A DNA stretch of 51,781 nucleotides from assembly GCA_016235455.1 (NCBI GenBank), contig JACRKZ010000140.1:1-51781 (forward strand), given 5' to 3'. A program made the translations under genes and the position numbers. Within the stretch, counting starts at the first letter, position 1. Each line of letters starts with the position of its first letter. Below the pieces are notes generated by a model, which was not told where the DNA came from, searched no databases, and saw only the letters and a list, made by a program, of their open reading frames with translations. This DNA comes from Armatimonadota bacterium (GTDB lineage Bacteria; Armatimonadota; UBA10988). This document shows positions 16,258 to 24,460 of the stretch, piece after piece.

Positions 16258-16896
16258 CTAGGATCGCCCCATCAACCCCGGCATCAGCACGGTCAGCCCG
16301 TCGATGATGAAGCGCACCGCCAGGGCCGCCAGCAACAGCCCTTCGAGGCGGGTGGCGATGTTGATGCCGGTGCGCCCGAGCACGCGACGAATGCCGTCGG
16401 CGCCGCGTAGCGATACCCAGGTAGCCAGCGCCACCAGCAAGGCCACGAACACCAGCCAGAGCCGCCCTTGCGGCGTGCTCAGCGTGTCGGCCTGGATGAT
16501 GGCGGTGGAGATGGAGCCCGGCCCGGCCAGCAGCGGGGTGCCCAGCGGCACCGCACCCACCTGCTCGCGCTCACTGGCCTCGCCCATCTCCTCCGGCGTC
16601 TCTCGTGAACGGCTGGGCTGAGCGTTGAGCATGGTGGTGGCCACCAGCAACAGCATGATCCCGCCGCCCACCTTGAAGTGCTGCACGTCGATGCCGACGA
16701 ACATCAGAATGGCCTTGCCGGCGAAGATGGAGGTGATCAGCAGCACCGCCACCGACACGGCCGCGACGCGGGCGGTGACGGCGCGTTCGCGCGGACCCTC
16801 GTCGCCGGTCAGCGCCAGAAAGGCCGGTACGGCGCCGAGCGGATTGACCACCACGAACAGCGCCACCAAGGCGCGCAAGTACTCACTGGACGGCAC
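16258..16896 (-). CDS. MarC family integral membrane protein
   Basis: 212 residues from a GTG directly after the TGA of the upstream lipoprotein gene; TAGG lies 6 nt before it. Six predicted membrane spans. The family hallmarks are the opening FVVVNPLGAVPAFLALT, the central GGGIMLLLVATTMLNA and the second-half VPLGTPLLAGPGSISTAII, which repeats the NPxG/TPLLAGPG pattern of the inverted duplication. MarC proteins are inner-membrane proteins without a settled function; the old link to multiple antibiotic resistance was not upheld. Last gene of the 16.3-20.8 kb minus-strand run. Confidence 0.92.
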   Translation of the reverse strand: MPSSEYLRALVALFVVVNPLGAVPAFLALTGDEGPRERAVTARVAAVSVAVLLITSIFAGKAILMFVGIDVQHFKVGGGIMLLLVATTMLNAQPSRSRETPEEMGEASEREQVGAVPLGTPLLAGPGSISTAIIQADTLSTPQGRLWLVFVALLVALATWVSLRGADGIRRVLGRTGINIATRLEGLLLAALAVRFIIDGLTVLMPGLMGRS

Positions 16897-17619
16897 TCAA
16901 CGCCTACCTTTCGGCCCCCGGTAGATGATACCACCATCGGTTGTATCGCCTGAACCGTCGGTCGGGCCGGTGTCCGTGCCGCCCGTGTCTCCGCTGGTTC
17001 CACCGGTGTCGGTACCTGTGTCGGTGCCGCCCGTGTCGCCGCCACTCGTGTCCGTGCCGGTCCCGCCGGTGCTGCCGCCGCCGCTCGTGGTGTCCCACGA
17101 GTCGTGCGTCCAGTCGTCGTACCAGTGCGGGCTGTCGTAGTCGTTGTGCAGCGCGGGCGGCCAGGCCTCGTGGTAGGCGACCGCGGCGCCGGTGTGGGCG
17201 CTGGCGTTGCTGGGGCGGGTCCATGTGGCGCCGAACTCGACGCCGCGCCACTCGTAGTAGCTGGAGTCCTGCGGATGGTATGCGCCGCGGAAGTCGCCCT
17301 CGATGACCAGGTCGCCGCCCTCCAGGCGCAGGTGGTTGGCCTGTGTCACCGGGCCGTTCAGGTCCAGAGGCACACCGGCGATGGTGGCCACGCCTTGGGC
17401 TTCGGTGGCCGAGACCAGGCGGAACCAGTAGGTTGCGGTACTGCCGTAGCCGCGCAACTGGCCGGCATAGCGGCCGGAGAGCGGCGCCGCCTGGTGGTTG
17501 ACGGTGCTGCCGCCCTGGTCGTAGTCAGACCAGTTGAAGCCGCTGCTGCAGCCATGCAGAAGCAGAGCGGACGCGAGCGCCAGCCCGAAGATGATGGCCG
17601 ACCGTCGTTGTCGTCTCAT
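16897..17619 (-). CDS. Lipoprotein with Gly/Thr/Asp-rich repetitive tail
   Basis: 240 residues. Lipobox ALLLHGC places the lipid-modified cysteine at residue 24. A compact middle region (about 45-135) reads as beta-strands (LSGRYAGQLRGYGSTATYWF, VATIAGVPLDLNG, LRLEGGDLVIEGDFRG) and resembles small lipocalin-like or DUF domains, but I do not recognise the family. From about residue 175 the chain is a low-complexity run of GG-T-D-T-G units ending IIYRGPKGRR. Such tails are usually flexible surface spacers. The stop is immediately followed by the marC start. Upstream, 78 nt separates it from the cysteine-peptidase-fold gene. Confidence 0.75.
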   Translation of the reverse strand: MRRQRRSAIIFGLALASALLLHGCSSGFNWSDYDQGGSTVNHQAAPLSGRYAGQLRGYGSTATYWFRLVSATEAQGVATIAGVPLDLNGPVTQANHLRLEGGDLVIEGDFRGAYHPQDSSYYEWRGVEFGATWTRPSNASAHTGAAVAYHEAWPPALHNDYDSPHWYDDWTHDSWDTTSGGGSTGGTGTDTSGGDTGGTDTGTDTGGTSGDTGGTDTGPTDGSGDTTDGGIIYRGPKGRR

Positions 17620-17697
17620 GGCAGTGTCTCAGCCCATCGCAACTAGGGACGCGGCCTGGCCGGGCCGTGTCAACCTGCCATCGTGGTACGCGGGAGC

Positions 17698-18612
17698 CTA
17701 CTCCGGTCGCACCCCCGCCAGTCCGGTCACCAGGTCGCGCTCCAGCGCCGCGGCCTGGGTCAGGATGGCGATCTTGTCGTCCGCGGGCAGTGCTTTGTCC
17801 GCCGCGCGCTTGAGCCATTCCGACACCCGGGCGTAGCCTTCGGCCAGTTCGTTGGCGACGGCCGCCGCGTGGGGATAGAGGTTGCCGACCTCGCGCAGGT
17901 AGCCGGCGGCCTGGTCGCGGCACTCGGCATAGACCGTGCCGTTCCACCAGTTGCCGTGGCTGTCGCCGTGGCCGTCGCGCACGGCCTGGATCCAGTAGTC
18001 GTAGCCCCGCGGCCCCAAGCCGTAGTCGCTGGCGGCAGTGGTGCCGTCGGCCGCCTCGGACCACATGCCGCGCGCCTGGTCGAAGCTCTCGGCGATGGCG
18101 GCGCCGAGCTCCTTGGCCGGCGTGGGCCGGGTGATGTAGAAGTCGATGTGGATCTCGCTGCCCAGTTCGGACCAGGTCTCGAAGGTCAGGTGCTTGGGCG
18201 GGAAGTCAACATGCGGTGCCCAGGGCTGCGCGGTGACGAAGCCGGTCTCGTCGTAGCCCAGGATGAGTTGGTACTCCATGTTGACCAGGTAGCAGGCCAG
18301 GCCCTCGTCCACCGCGCCGCGCAGGCGCTGCTCCAACTCGGCGCGCGGCATGGCACCGCCTTCGGTCCAGAAGAAGCCCAGGGGCTCGGTGGCCAGGCCG
18401 GCGTTGGCCAACAGCTTGAAGAACGGCGCGCGATCCCAGCAGTACGGGCCGCTGGGGCAGAGCTGGCGGTGGATGTTGATCAGCCAGGCATGGCCGCTGA
18501 GGCCACAGAGCATGGCCGGGCTTACCGGCAGGCCGTAGTGTTTGGCCGCGCCGCTGACGCAACCGAGCAGTGTCGAGTTGTTGCAGGGCTGGCTGAGCGT
18601 CTGTAGTAGCAT
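17698..18612 (-). CDS. BtrH/C39-like (papain-fold) domain protein
   Basis: 304 residues. GGGGAG lies 6 nt before the ATG. The N-terminus has closely spaced cysteines (LSQPCNNSTLLGCVSGAAKHYG) and the GLSGHAWLI segment seen in butirosin BtrH-like and C39-related domains. A central VNMEYQLILGYDETGF is like the histidine/aspartate strand of that fold, although here the segment before GYD lacks the usual histidine. The C-terminal half (about 165-300) is helical, in keeping with DUF4872-type extensions. No signal peptide. Family assignment is from pattern only; it could be an acyltransferase-like or non-catalytic relative. It lies 21 nt after the SUMF1-like gene and is likely co-transcribed. Confidence 0.5.
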   Translation of the reverse strand: MLLQTLSQPCNNSTLLGCVSGAAKHYGLPVSPAMLCGLSGHAWLINIHRQLCPSGPYCWDRAPFFKLLANAGLATEPLGFFWTEGGAMPRAELEQRLRGAVDEGLACYLVNMEYQLILGYDETGFVTAQPWAPHVDFPPKHLTFETWSELGSEIHIDFYITRPTPAKELGAAIAESFDQARGMWSEAADGTTAASDYGLGPRGYDYWIQAVRDGHGDSHGNWWNGTVYAECRDQAAGYLREVGNLYPHAAAVANELAEGYARVSEWLKRAADKALPADDKIAILTQAAALERDLVTGLAGVRPE

Positions 18613-18633
18613 GGTCTTCTCCCCTGAGGTGTG

Positions 18634-20130
18634 TCAGTCGCGGCCCGCGGTCCACACCGTCGAGGCCGCCAGTACGCCACGGAAGGTCAGGTTGGCGTCG
18701 CCGGCGGGGTCGGGCACGCGACCGCGCGCCGTAGGCGTGCGCCACAGGTGGCCGGCGCCGCTGGCCGGGCCGCGCGGGTCATAGAGCACCCGCTCGGGGT
18801 CATAGGGCAGCAGTGGACAGCAGCCGTCAAAGTCATACAGCCGCTCAGGCAGCGTCAACTCGATGCCGCGCTCGGCGGCGCGGGTGGCATAGAGGGTGCG
18901 CTCCTCGGCGGTCATGGTCGGTCGGCTATCGGCGGCGAGTTGGCGCGTCTCGGGCACTTCGGCACCCACCATGGCCAGCAGCCACTGCGCCTCGGTGGGC
19001 AAGTGCTTGCCGCACCCGGCCACGTAGGCGCGTGCTGACTGGTAGCTGACACCGGTGATCGGCGACTGGCGCATGGCGCGCGGCGGCTGGTCGGCGGACC
19101 AGTGCGGCAGGTAGGTGTCGCGGTCGACGGCATGGCGCGAGACGCGCGAAGGACGCCACAGCGGGTGCGTGCGCGTGAACTCGGCGAAGCGCTCGTTGCT
19201 GATCGGCTCGCGGTCGATGAAGAAGGCCGGCACCACCGCCCGGGCCAGACAGAAGACCGTGCCCTCGCTGGTCAGGTTGGGCGGCTTGAGCCAGGGCCGG
19301 CCGTTCAGGTAGGCCTCCTCGCGGCGGGCGAAGGCGCGCAGGAAGATCTGGCGGCCGCGCGGCGTGAGGCCCAGGAAGATGCGGGCGATCTCCGGCGGTG
19401 CGTCGCGCTTGAAGGAGTCGCGGCGGGTGGGCATGCCCGGCAGGTCGAGCAGGCGGGTCAGCGGCATGGGCACGGGCAGCCGGAACTCGCCGCCGCTGAC
19501 GAAGACCATGATGCTGCCGTCGGCGGCGCGCTGGTCGGTGGTTACCAGGCGGAACCGCTCGGCTTGTCGGGCCGACTCCTCGCGGTCGCGCGCGGCCCGG
19601 CAGACGGCCTGCGCCAGCAGCCAGCGGCCATAGGGCGAGAGCATGTCGGGCGCCTGATGCAGCAGCGGATAGGCCGCGCCGATGGCCCCGCGCGCGGTCG
19701 CGCCGCCGGCGGCCACAGCCGAGGGCAGCAGCGCCACGAGTAGGCGGTAGCGCACCATGGGCAGCGGGTCGTCGACGGGCGCGCTCAGTTCGGCCAGGTC
19801 GGCGCCGCGACCGGTGGTCTGGCGCCACAGCCGCTCGGCGAGGGCCTGTTCCTCGGGCAGCATCGGTGGATAGGCGGGGGCGGTGGCCAGGCTGTAGCCG
19901 ACGGCTGCGGCCTTGGCCTCGTCGACGCGGTACCAGGCCAGCGCCAGGTCGCTGAGGCGCTGCTCATCAATGACCCGGCGCAGGCGCAGCAGCGCCTCCG
20001 ACAGCGGATCGGTAGTGGGTGCGGTGGGCTGGGCGAGCCGTTGGGCGGCGGCCAGGCCCGCCCGACCGGCGAGCGAGACACGGCGTCGTCGGCGCCACCA
20101 CCAGCGTAGCCGGGCTCGCCAGCGCCGCAT
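18634..20130 (-). CDS. Formylglycine-generating-enzyme (SUMF1/EgtB) fold protein, degenerate
   Basis: 498 residues from the ATG at 20130, 5 nt after the upstream stop; the frame runs on upstream only as a shadow of the TPR gene. A very basic N-terminus (MRRWRARLRWWWRRRRR) is followed by a helical region to about 250. The SUMF1-type domain spans about 330-490. It has FFIDREPISNERFAEFTRTH, then SPITGVSYQSARAYVAGCGK and LPTEAQW, matching the canonical PVTGVSW...GKRLPTEAEW. The later GNVWEW signature is replaced by DFDGCCPLLPYDPERVLYD, followed by DPRGPASG. The usual RGGSW close is missing. The fold is clear but activity is doubtful; it may be a ligand- or protein-binding C-type-lectin-like module. 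Confidence 0.72.
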   Translation of the reverse strand: MRRWRARLRWWWRRRRRVSLAGRAGLAAAQRLAQPTAPTTDPLSEALLRLRRVIDEQRLSDLALAWYRVDEAKAAAVGYSLATAPAYPPMLPEEQALAERLWRQTTGRGADLAELSAPVDDPLPMVRYRLLVALLPSAVAAGGATARGAIGAAYPLLHQAPDMLSPYGRWLLAQAVCRAARDREESARQAERFRLVTTDQRAADGSIMVFVSGGEFRLPVPMPLTRLLDLPGMPTRRDSFKRDAPPEIARIFLGLTPRGRQIFLRAFARREEAYLNGRPWLKPPNLTSEGTVFCLARAVVPAFFIDREPISNERFAEFTRTHPLWRPSRVSRHAVDRDTYLPHWSADQPPRAMRQSPITGVSYQSARAYVAGCGKHLPTEAQWLLAMVGAEVPETRQLAADSRPTMTAEERTLYATRAAERGIELTLPERLYDFDGCCPLLPYDPERVLYDPRGPASGAGHLWRTPTARGRVPDPAGDANLTFRGVLAASTVWTAGRD

Positions 20131-20135
20131 GGGAG

Positions 20136-20831
20136 TTAACCCGTCAGCCGCGCGAACCAGTCGCGCTGCTCGGGCAGCAGTTCCTCGACCCAAGCCATGA
20201 TGGTGGGACCCTCCACCTCCGTGAGTGCCTTGGCAAACAGCTCGGCCACGTCGTCGGGCGACTGGCCACGCCGCAGCATGGCCGTGCCCTGCAGATAGAT
20301 GGCCGTATGCGCGTGGCTGTCGATGGTGATAGCCTCCCGGCAGCGGCGTATGCAGCCGTTCCAGTCCTCGGCGGCCAGCGCCAGCGCGGCCAGTGACACC
20401 AGCAGTCGGGCCTCGAACTCGTCGCCCAGGATGCCCTGGTCCTCGAGGATGAGCGGTTCGGCGTCGCGCCGCTGGAGCACATCGTGCATCAGGTCGACGG
20501 CGCGCTGGTAGCAGTCCCAGGCCTCGCCATCCTGGTCGAGTGCATCGTGGGCCTGCGCCAGCAGGTAGGCGATGAGCACGTTGTGCCCGCAGTCGGTCGT
20601 GGCGTAAGGGGTAAGAATCTCGATGATCTGCGGGGCGTTGCCGGGGGTCACACCGTCGTCGGCCAGGGCGCGCGCCCGCCGGTACTCGCGTTCGGCGAGC
20701 ATCTCCGCTGCGCTCTCGGCGAGGAAGCCGGACTTGCTGGCCGCCACCTGCTTGGCCAGCTTCTCGGCACCCTCGGCGGCCTGGCTGGCCGCGCGTGAAG
20801 CTGCAACGCGCAATCGATCGAAGAAGCCCAT
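20136..20831 (-). CDS. TPR-containing cytoplasmic protein
   Basis: 231 residues. The N-terminus MGFFDRLRVAASRAASQAAE is an amphipathic helix, and a TPR-like superhelix follows: ILTPYATTDCGHNVLIAYLL, AHDALDQDGEAWDCYQRAVD, LAALALAAEDWNGCIRRC, AIYLQGTAMLRRGQSPDD. No enzymatic motif. It is the first gene of a minus-strand run that continues with the SUMF1-like, cysteine-peptidase-fold, lipoprotein and marC genes. A perfect TATAAT box lies about 20 nt upstream. A role as adaptor for the downstream proteins is an inference from position. Confidence 0.7.
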   Translation of the reverse strand: MGFFDRLRVAASRAASQAAEGAEKLAKQVAASKSGFLAESAAEMLAEREYRRARALADDGVTPGNAPQIIEILTPYATTDCGHNVLIAYLLAQAHDALDQDGEAWDCYQRAVDLMHDVLQRRDAEPLILEDQGILGDEFEARLLVSLAALALAAEDWNGCIRRCREAITIDSHAHTAIYLQGTAMLRRGQSPDDVAELFAKALTEVEGPTIMAWVEELLPEQRDWFARLTG

Positions 20832-20851
20832 AACACGTCCACCACAGCTCC

Positions 20852-20881
20852 ATTATACGCTTGCCACGAGTGCCCGCGCAA
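20852..20881 (-). promoter_or_regulatory. Sigma-70-type promoter of the TPR-SUMF1-like-marC run
   Basis: On the minus strand, TTGCGC (20881-20876), an 18-nt spacer and a perfect TATAAT (20857-20852). The predicted start is about 14 nt before the ATG at 20831. It shares the 144-nt divergent region with the Gfo/Idh promoter. Confidence 0.6.
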
Positions 20882-20895
20882 TGCGCGGCGGGTGG

Positions 20896-20924
20896 TTGGT
20901 GTCAGCGGCGCGGTGTGCTATGGT
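20896..20924 (+). promoter_or_regulatory. Candidate promoter of the Gfo/Idh/MocA gene
   Basis: TTGGTG at 20896-20901, a 17-nt spacer and TATGGT at 20919-20924. It is back-to-back with the minus-strand promoter at 20852-20881, so a regulator bound between them could affect both directions. Confidence 0.5.
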
Positions 20925-20975
20925 TCGCGTTTGGCAGGGCCTGTCGCCACGCGCGGGCCGAGATGGAGGAAGAGC

Positions 20976-21977
20976 ATGAAGTTGGCGCTGCTGAGTGGGG
21001 CGCATGTGCACACCCCCGGCTATCTGAAGACCATCCGCGAGCGCGACGACCTGGAACTGGCGGTGGTGTGGGACGACATGCCCAGCCGCGGGCAGGAGAT
21101 CGCCGAGAGCATGGGTTGCCCGTTCCAGGCCGACCTGGCCCAGGCGCTGGCCACCGCCGGGCTCGACATTGCCGTCATCTGCGCCGACAACGCCAGCCAT
21201 CGCCCGCTGGTCGAAGCGGCTGCCGCGGCCGGCCTGGACATCTTCTGCGAGAAGCCGCTGGCCCTGACCGTGGCCGATGCCGACGCCATGCTGGCCGCCG
21301 TGCAGTCGTCCGGCGTGAAGTGCGTGATCGGCTTCTTCCAGCCCTATCCCGGCGCCGCCATCGCCGCGCGCCGTTTCCTGGCCGAGGGCGGCCTGGGCGA
21401 ACTGACCCACGTCGGCTATCGCAACGCGCACCACGCGGCCTACGGACACTGGTTCGACTCGCCGAGCCACCAGTGGTTCGTGGACAAGTCCAAGTCGGGC
21501 GGCGGTGCGTTCTGCGACATGGGCGCCCATGCCATGCACTTCGCGCGGCTGTTCTTCGGCCCGGTCAGCACGGTCATGGCCGACATCTCCAACAAGTCCG
21601 CCGAGTACCCGACCGTGGACGACCACGGCGTGGCCCTGCTGCAGTTCGCCAGCGGCGCCACCGGCATCCTGGTCGCCTCCTGGGTCCACACCGGCGGGCC
21701 CGGCGGCCTCGAAGTCGTCGGCTCCAAGGGTCGGCTGCGCCTGGAGGGCAACACCTGTCGGGTCACGCCGTTCATCGACGGCCGTGGCGGCGAGACCTAT
21801 GAGCTGACGCCGGCCGACGGCCAGTCGTCCAGCCTGCAGCGGCTGTTCGACCTGCGTGACGGCAAGCTCGACGCCGACGAGGCGGCCTACGACCTGCTGT
21901 GCGCGCGCGACGCCGTGGCCATCAGCGTGGCTGCCTATGAGTCGGCCGCCACCGGCCAGCGCGTGGCGGTGGCGTAA
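20976..21977 (+). CDS. Gfo/Idh/MocA family oxidoreductase
   Basis: 333 residues. GGAGGA lies 5 nt before the ATG at 20976; the longer frame from 20892 covers the promoter region. NAD(P)-dependent dehydrogenases of this family act on sugars, inositols and related polyols. The signature EKP is at 92-94 (FCEKPLAL). The catalytic-domain segment GGGAFCDMGAHAMHFARLFFG is present, including the conserved aspartate and histidine. The N-terminal dinucleotide loop is unusual (LLSGAHVHTPGYL), lacking the GxGxxA of most members. Substrate cannot be read. The two acetyltransferase genes follow after an inverted-repeat element. Confidence 0.88.
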   Translation: MKLALLSGAHVHTPGYLKTIRERDDLELAVVWDDMPSRGQEIAESMGCPFQADLAQALATAGLDIAVICADNASHRPLVEAAAAAGLDIFCEKPLALTVADADAMLAAVQSSGVKCVIGFFQPYPGAAIAARRFLAEGGLGELTHVGYRNAHHAAYGHWFDSPSHQWFVDKSKSGGGAFCDMGAHAMHFARLFFGPVSTVMADISNKSAEYPTVDDHGVALLQFASGATGILVASWVHTGGPGGLEVVGSKGRLRLEGNTCRVTPFIDGRGGETYELTPADGQSSSLQRLFDLRDGKLDADEAAYDLLCARDAVAISVAAYESAATGQRVAVA

Positions 21978-21983
21978 CCCTCT

Positions 21984-22062
21984 CTCGCTTGTGGTTCGGC
22001 CTTCAGCCGGTTGCCGTTGGCACGGTCGGCTGCGACCGCCTGACGGCCGAACTACAAACGAG
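21984..22062. repeat. 79-bp imperfect palindromic element (MITE- or REP-like)
   Basis: Two 23-nt arms, 21984-22006 and 22040-22062, are inverted copies with three mismatches (common core GTTCGGCC). They flank a 33-nt centre that itself contains partly self-complementary CAGCCGG/CGGTCGGCTG. It ends 24 nt before the acetyltransferase ATG and begins 6 nt after the oxidoreductase stop. No second copy is seen in this window. Confidence 0.65.
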
Positions 22063-22086
22063 GGCCCCCATTTCGAGGTAGTACCC

Positions 22087-23337
22087 ATGCCCATCGCGGC
22101 CGACGCGGTCCGGCCTCCAGCCGACCCCGCGGAGTTCGACGCCTGGTATCAGGTCTTCATCGACACCTTCTTCACCGACGGCGACAAGGACGTGATCTGC
22201 CGCGTCTACCGTGCCTACATGGAAGGGCTGCCGACGTACCGGCCGTCGCTCTGCCGCGGCATCTGGCGCGACGGCCGCCTGGTCTCGCGCTACGGCTTCT
22301 TCGACCGCGAGTTGCTGGTCGGTCCCAGCCGGCTGCGCTGCGGATGCATCTGCGGCGTTGCCACGCTGCCCGAAGCACGCGGGCAAGGCCTGGGCGCACG
22401 GCTCATGTGGGACAGCGTGGAGGTGGCGCGCGCCGAGCGCTGGCCGCTGCTGCTGCTGGCCGGCATCAGCAACTTCTACCACCGGTTCGGCTACATCGAC
22501 TGCCTGGACACCGTCGAGCACTCGTTCACCCTTGAGGCCGCGTCCGCGCTGCCGGCGAGCAGCTACACTGTTCGTGAGACGACGCCCGACGACGCAGCCG
22601 CCATCCTGCGGCTGTACCACGGCTCGTTCGGGCATCTGACCGGCTGCTTCGACCGCACCTTGGCCGAGCAGCGCCTGCGCCTGGATCTGCTGCCGCCCGA
22701 GCGCGCGCAGGTGGTCGCGGTCGATGGCGACGGGGTGGTGCGTGGCTGCCTGAACCGCGAGTGGCGCGGCTGGGGTGACGCCGCGGAGGAGGTCACGGCC
22801 GAGGACGAGCAGGCCTTGCTGGCGCTGCTGCATCGGCATGTCCAGGAGGCGGGCAAGCTCGATCCCGTGCCCGAGCGGCTGCGCTGGTACCCGCCCGAGG
22901 CCAGCCGCGAGCTGTACATGCTGGAGAGGCTGGTGGGCCTGCACAGTCAGCGCTGGTCGCGTCCGCGCGGCGGCTGGATGGCGCGCATCGGCCATGTAGG
23001 CGCCTTCTGGGAAGCGATGCTGCCCGTGCTCGGCCAGCGTTGGGACCTACGGCCCGAGCGGCGGCTGACCATGGTGGTCGATGGCGAGGAGCACGGCCTG
23101 CACCTGGCCGGCTCGAGCGCGCGACTCGCGGCGCCCGATGGCGACCGCGTGGTCTGGAGCCAGGAGGCGCTGACCCAGGCGGTGTTCGGCTTCCGGCCGG
23201 TGCGCTGGCTGGCCCAAGGCCGTGGCCTGGCACAAGGCCAGGCCCTTGGGCTGGAGGCGGCCGACGACCTGTTGCCGGCGCTCGAAGCGCTGTTCCCGCT
23301 GGGCCGCCCGACCATCGCGCGGACCGACGATTTCTAG
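22087..23337 (+). CDS. Eis-like multi-domain GNAT N-acetyltransferase
   Basis: 416 residues, close to the roughly 400-residue Eis layout of two GNAT modules plus a sterol-carrier-like C-terminal domain. GAGG lies about 10 nt before the ATG at 22087. The acetyl-CoA loop is VATLPEARGQGLGARLMW (about 91-108), followed by AGISNFYHRFGYIDCL, as in Eis and its relatives. A second module starts near residue 157 (SYTVRETTPDDAAAILRLYH). The last 110 residues (LTMVVDGEEHGLHLAGSSA, then EALTQAVFGFRPVRWL) match the SCP2-like tail. The acceptor is unknown. A paralogue follows 13 nt downstream. Confidence 0.85.
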   Translation: MPIAADAVRPPADPAEFDAWYQVFIDTFFTDGDKDVICRVYRAYMEGLPTYRPSLCRGIWRDGRLVSRYGFFDRELLVGPSRLRCGCICGVATLPEARGQGLGARLMWDSVEVARAERWPLLLLAGISNFYHRFGYIDCLDTVEHSFTLEAASALPASSYTVRETTPDDAAAILRLYHGSFGHLTGCFDRTLAEQRLRLDLLPPERAQVVAVDGDGVVRGCLNREWRGWGDAAEEVTAEDEQALLALLHRHVQEAGKLDPVPERLRWYPPEASRELYMLERLVGLHSQRWSRPRGGWMARIGHVGAFWEAMLPVLGQRWDLRPERRLTMVVDGEEHGLHLAGSSARLAAPDGDRVVWSQEALTQAVFGFRPVRWLAQGRGLAQGQALGLEAADDLLPALEALFPLGRPTIARTDDF

Positions 23338-23350
23338 AGGAGCTGGCCCG

Positions 23351-24448
23351 ATGGCTGAGGCCGAACCGCTGGTACTGCTGACCGACGAGGAGCGCGACCA
23401 GGGCCTGATGGTGCTGGCGCGCGTGTTCGTGCCGCACGCCAAGCCCGAACGCGTGGCGAGCCGCTGGCGGCGGATGCTGCTTGAGGACCCGGGCTTCCTG
23501 GCCTTGCTGGGCGTGCGCGTGGACGGCGAGATGGCCGGCGCCGTCTGCCTGCTGCGGCGCCAGGTCTGCCTGGGCGAGGCGCAAGTTGATGTGGCGGTGG
23601 TCCGCAGTCTCGGCGTGCTGCCCGACCTGCGCCGCCAGGGCGTGGCCACGGCGTTGTGTGACCTGGCAGCCGAGACGTCTCGCACCGCCGGCGTGCCGCT
23701 CCTGGTCGTCAATGCGCCGACGGGCTTCTTCGGCGGGCGCGGCTTCGTCAAGGTGCACGACCCGCACCAGGTGCTGATCGAGATGCCGGCGGCCCGATCG
23801 CTGGTGCCGCGCATCGACCGCATTCGGCCTGCTGCGCTGGCCGATGTGCCGTTGCTGACGGAACTGTACTTGCGCCATTTCGCCGGCTACCTGGGTGCGC
23901 CCCGACGTGACCAGGGCGAGATCCGCCGCCGACTGCTCGAGCGCCTGCCCGACCAGGCGCCGATGCTGATGGTCGACGAGGCGGGCCAGGTGCGCGGCTA
24001 CTTCTGGCCCGGCGGCGGCGGCTGGCCGCCGCGGCCGGCGGAACTGCTGGCACTCGACGCCGAGGCCGCGCGCGACCTGGCGCAGTACCACGCGCACCGT
24101 TCGGGCGTATGGGGAGGCGTAGAGCCGATGCGGTGGGTGGTGCCGGCCGACGCGCCGACGGTTGCGGCCATCGCCGCGGTGCTGCCCGTTCGGGCCGAGA
24201 CCGACGCCGCCGATGACACCGGACCCATGGCCCGCGTGACCGATGCCCAGGCGCTGCTGGCGGCCATGGAGCCGGAGCTGGCGGCGCGGTCCGGCGAGCC
24301 GCGGCCGGACTTCGCGGCGGCGAGCGATGCGGTGCTGGCGCAACTGGTCTTCGGGCGGCGATCGCCGGCGGAACTGGGGCTCGACGGTGCGGCCTGGGCC
24401 GCCTACTTCCCGGTGCGGCCGGCGTGGATGCCGGAACTGGCGGGCTGA
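23351..24448 (+). CDS. GNAT N-acetyltransferase, shorter Eis-like paralogue
   Basis: 365 residues. AGAGGAG, overlapping the stop of the previous gene, lies 9 nt before the ATG at 23351. GNAT core: VAVVRSLGVLPDLRRQGVAT (80-99), the acetyl-CoA loop being RRQGVA, followed by PTGFFGGRGFVKVHD. A second, weaker GNAT-like half begins near IRPAALADVPLLTELYLRHF. The SCP2-like C-terminal tail seen in the upstream paralogue is reduced. Tandem arrangement and coupling suggest the pair arose by duplication and may act on the same substrate. It converges on the 1323-residue gene across a strong inverted repeat. Confidence 0.8.
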   Translation: MAEAEPLVLLTDEERDQGLMVLARVFVPHAKPERVASRWRRMLLEDPGFLALLGVRVDGEMAGAVCLLRRQVCLGEAQVDVAVVRSLGVLPDLRRQGVATALCDLAAETSRTAGVPLLVVNAPTGFFGGRGFVKVHDPHQVLIEMPAARSLVPRIDRIRPAALADVPLLTELYLRHFAGYLGAPRRDQGEIRRRLLERLPDQAPMLMVDEAGQVRGYFWPGGGGWPPRPAELLALDAEAARDLAQYHAHRSGVWGGVEPMRWVVPADAPTVAAIAAVLPVRAETDAADDTGPMARVTDAQALLAAMEPELAARSGEPRPDFAAASDAVLAQLVFGRRSPAELGLDGAAWAAYFPVRPAWMPELAG

Positions 24449-24460
24449 GTTCGCATCTCT

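Noticed and set aside
16930..17100. Regular short repeats suggestive of a CRISPR or satellite array
   Set aside because: They keep the reading frame of the lipoprotein and encode a Gly/Thr/Asp tail; units are short and unequal, with no spacers.
18634..20130. Diversity-generating retroelement target, given the C-type-lectin-like SUMF1 fold
   Set aside because: No reverse transcriptase, template repeat or avd gene is present in the window.
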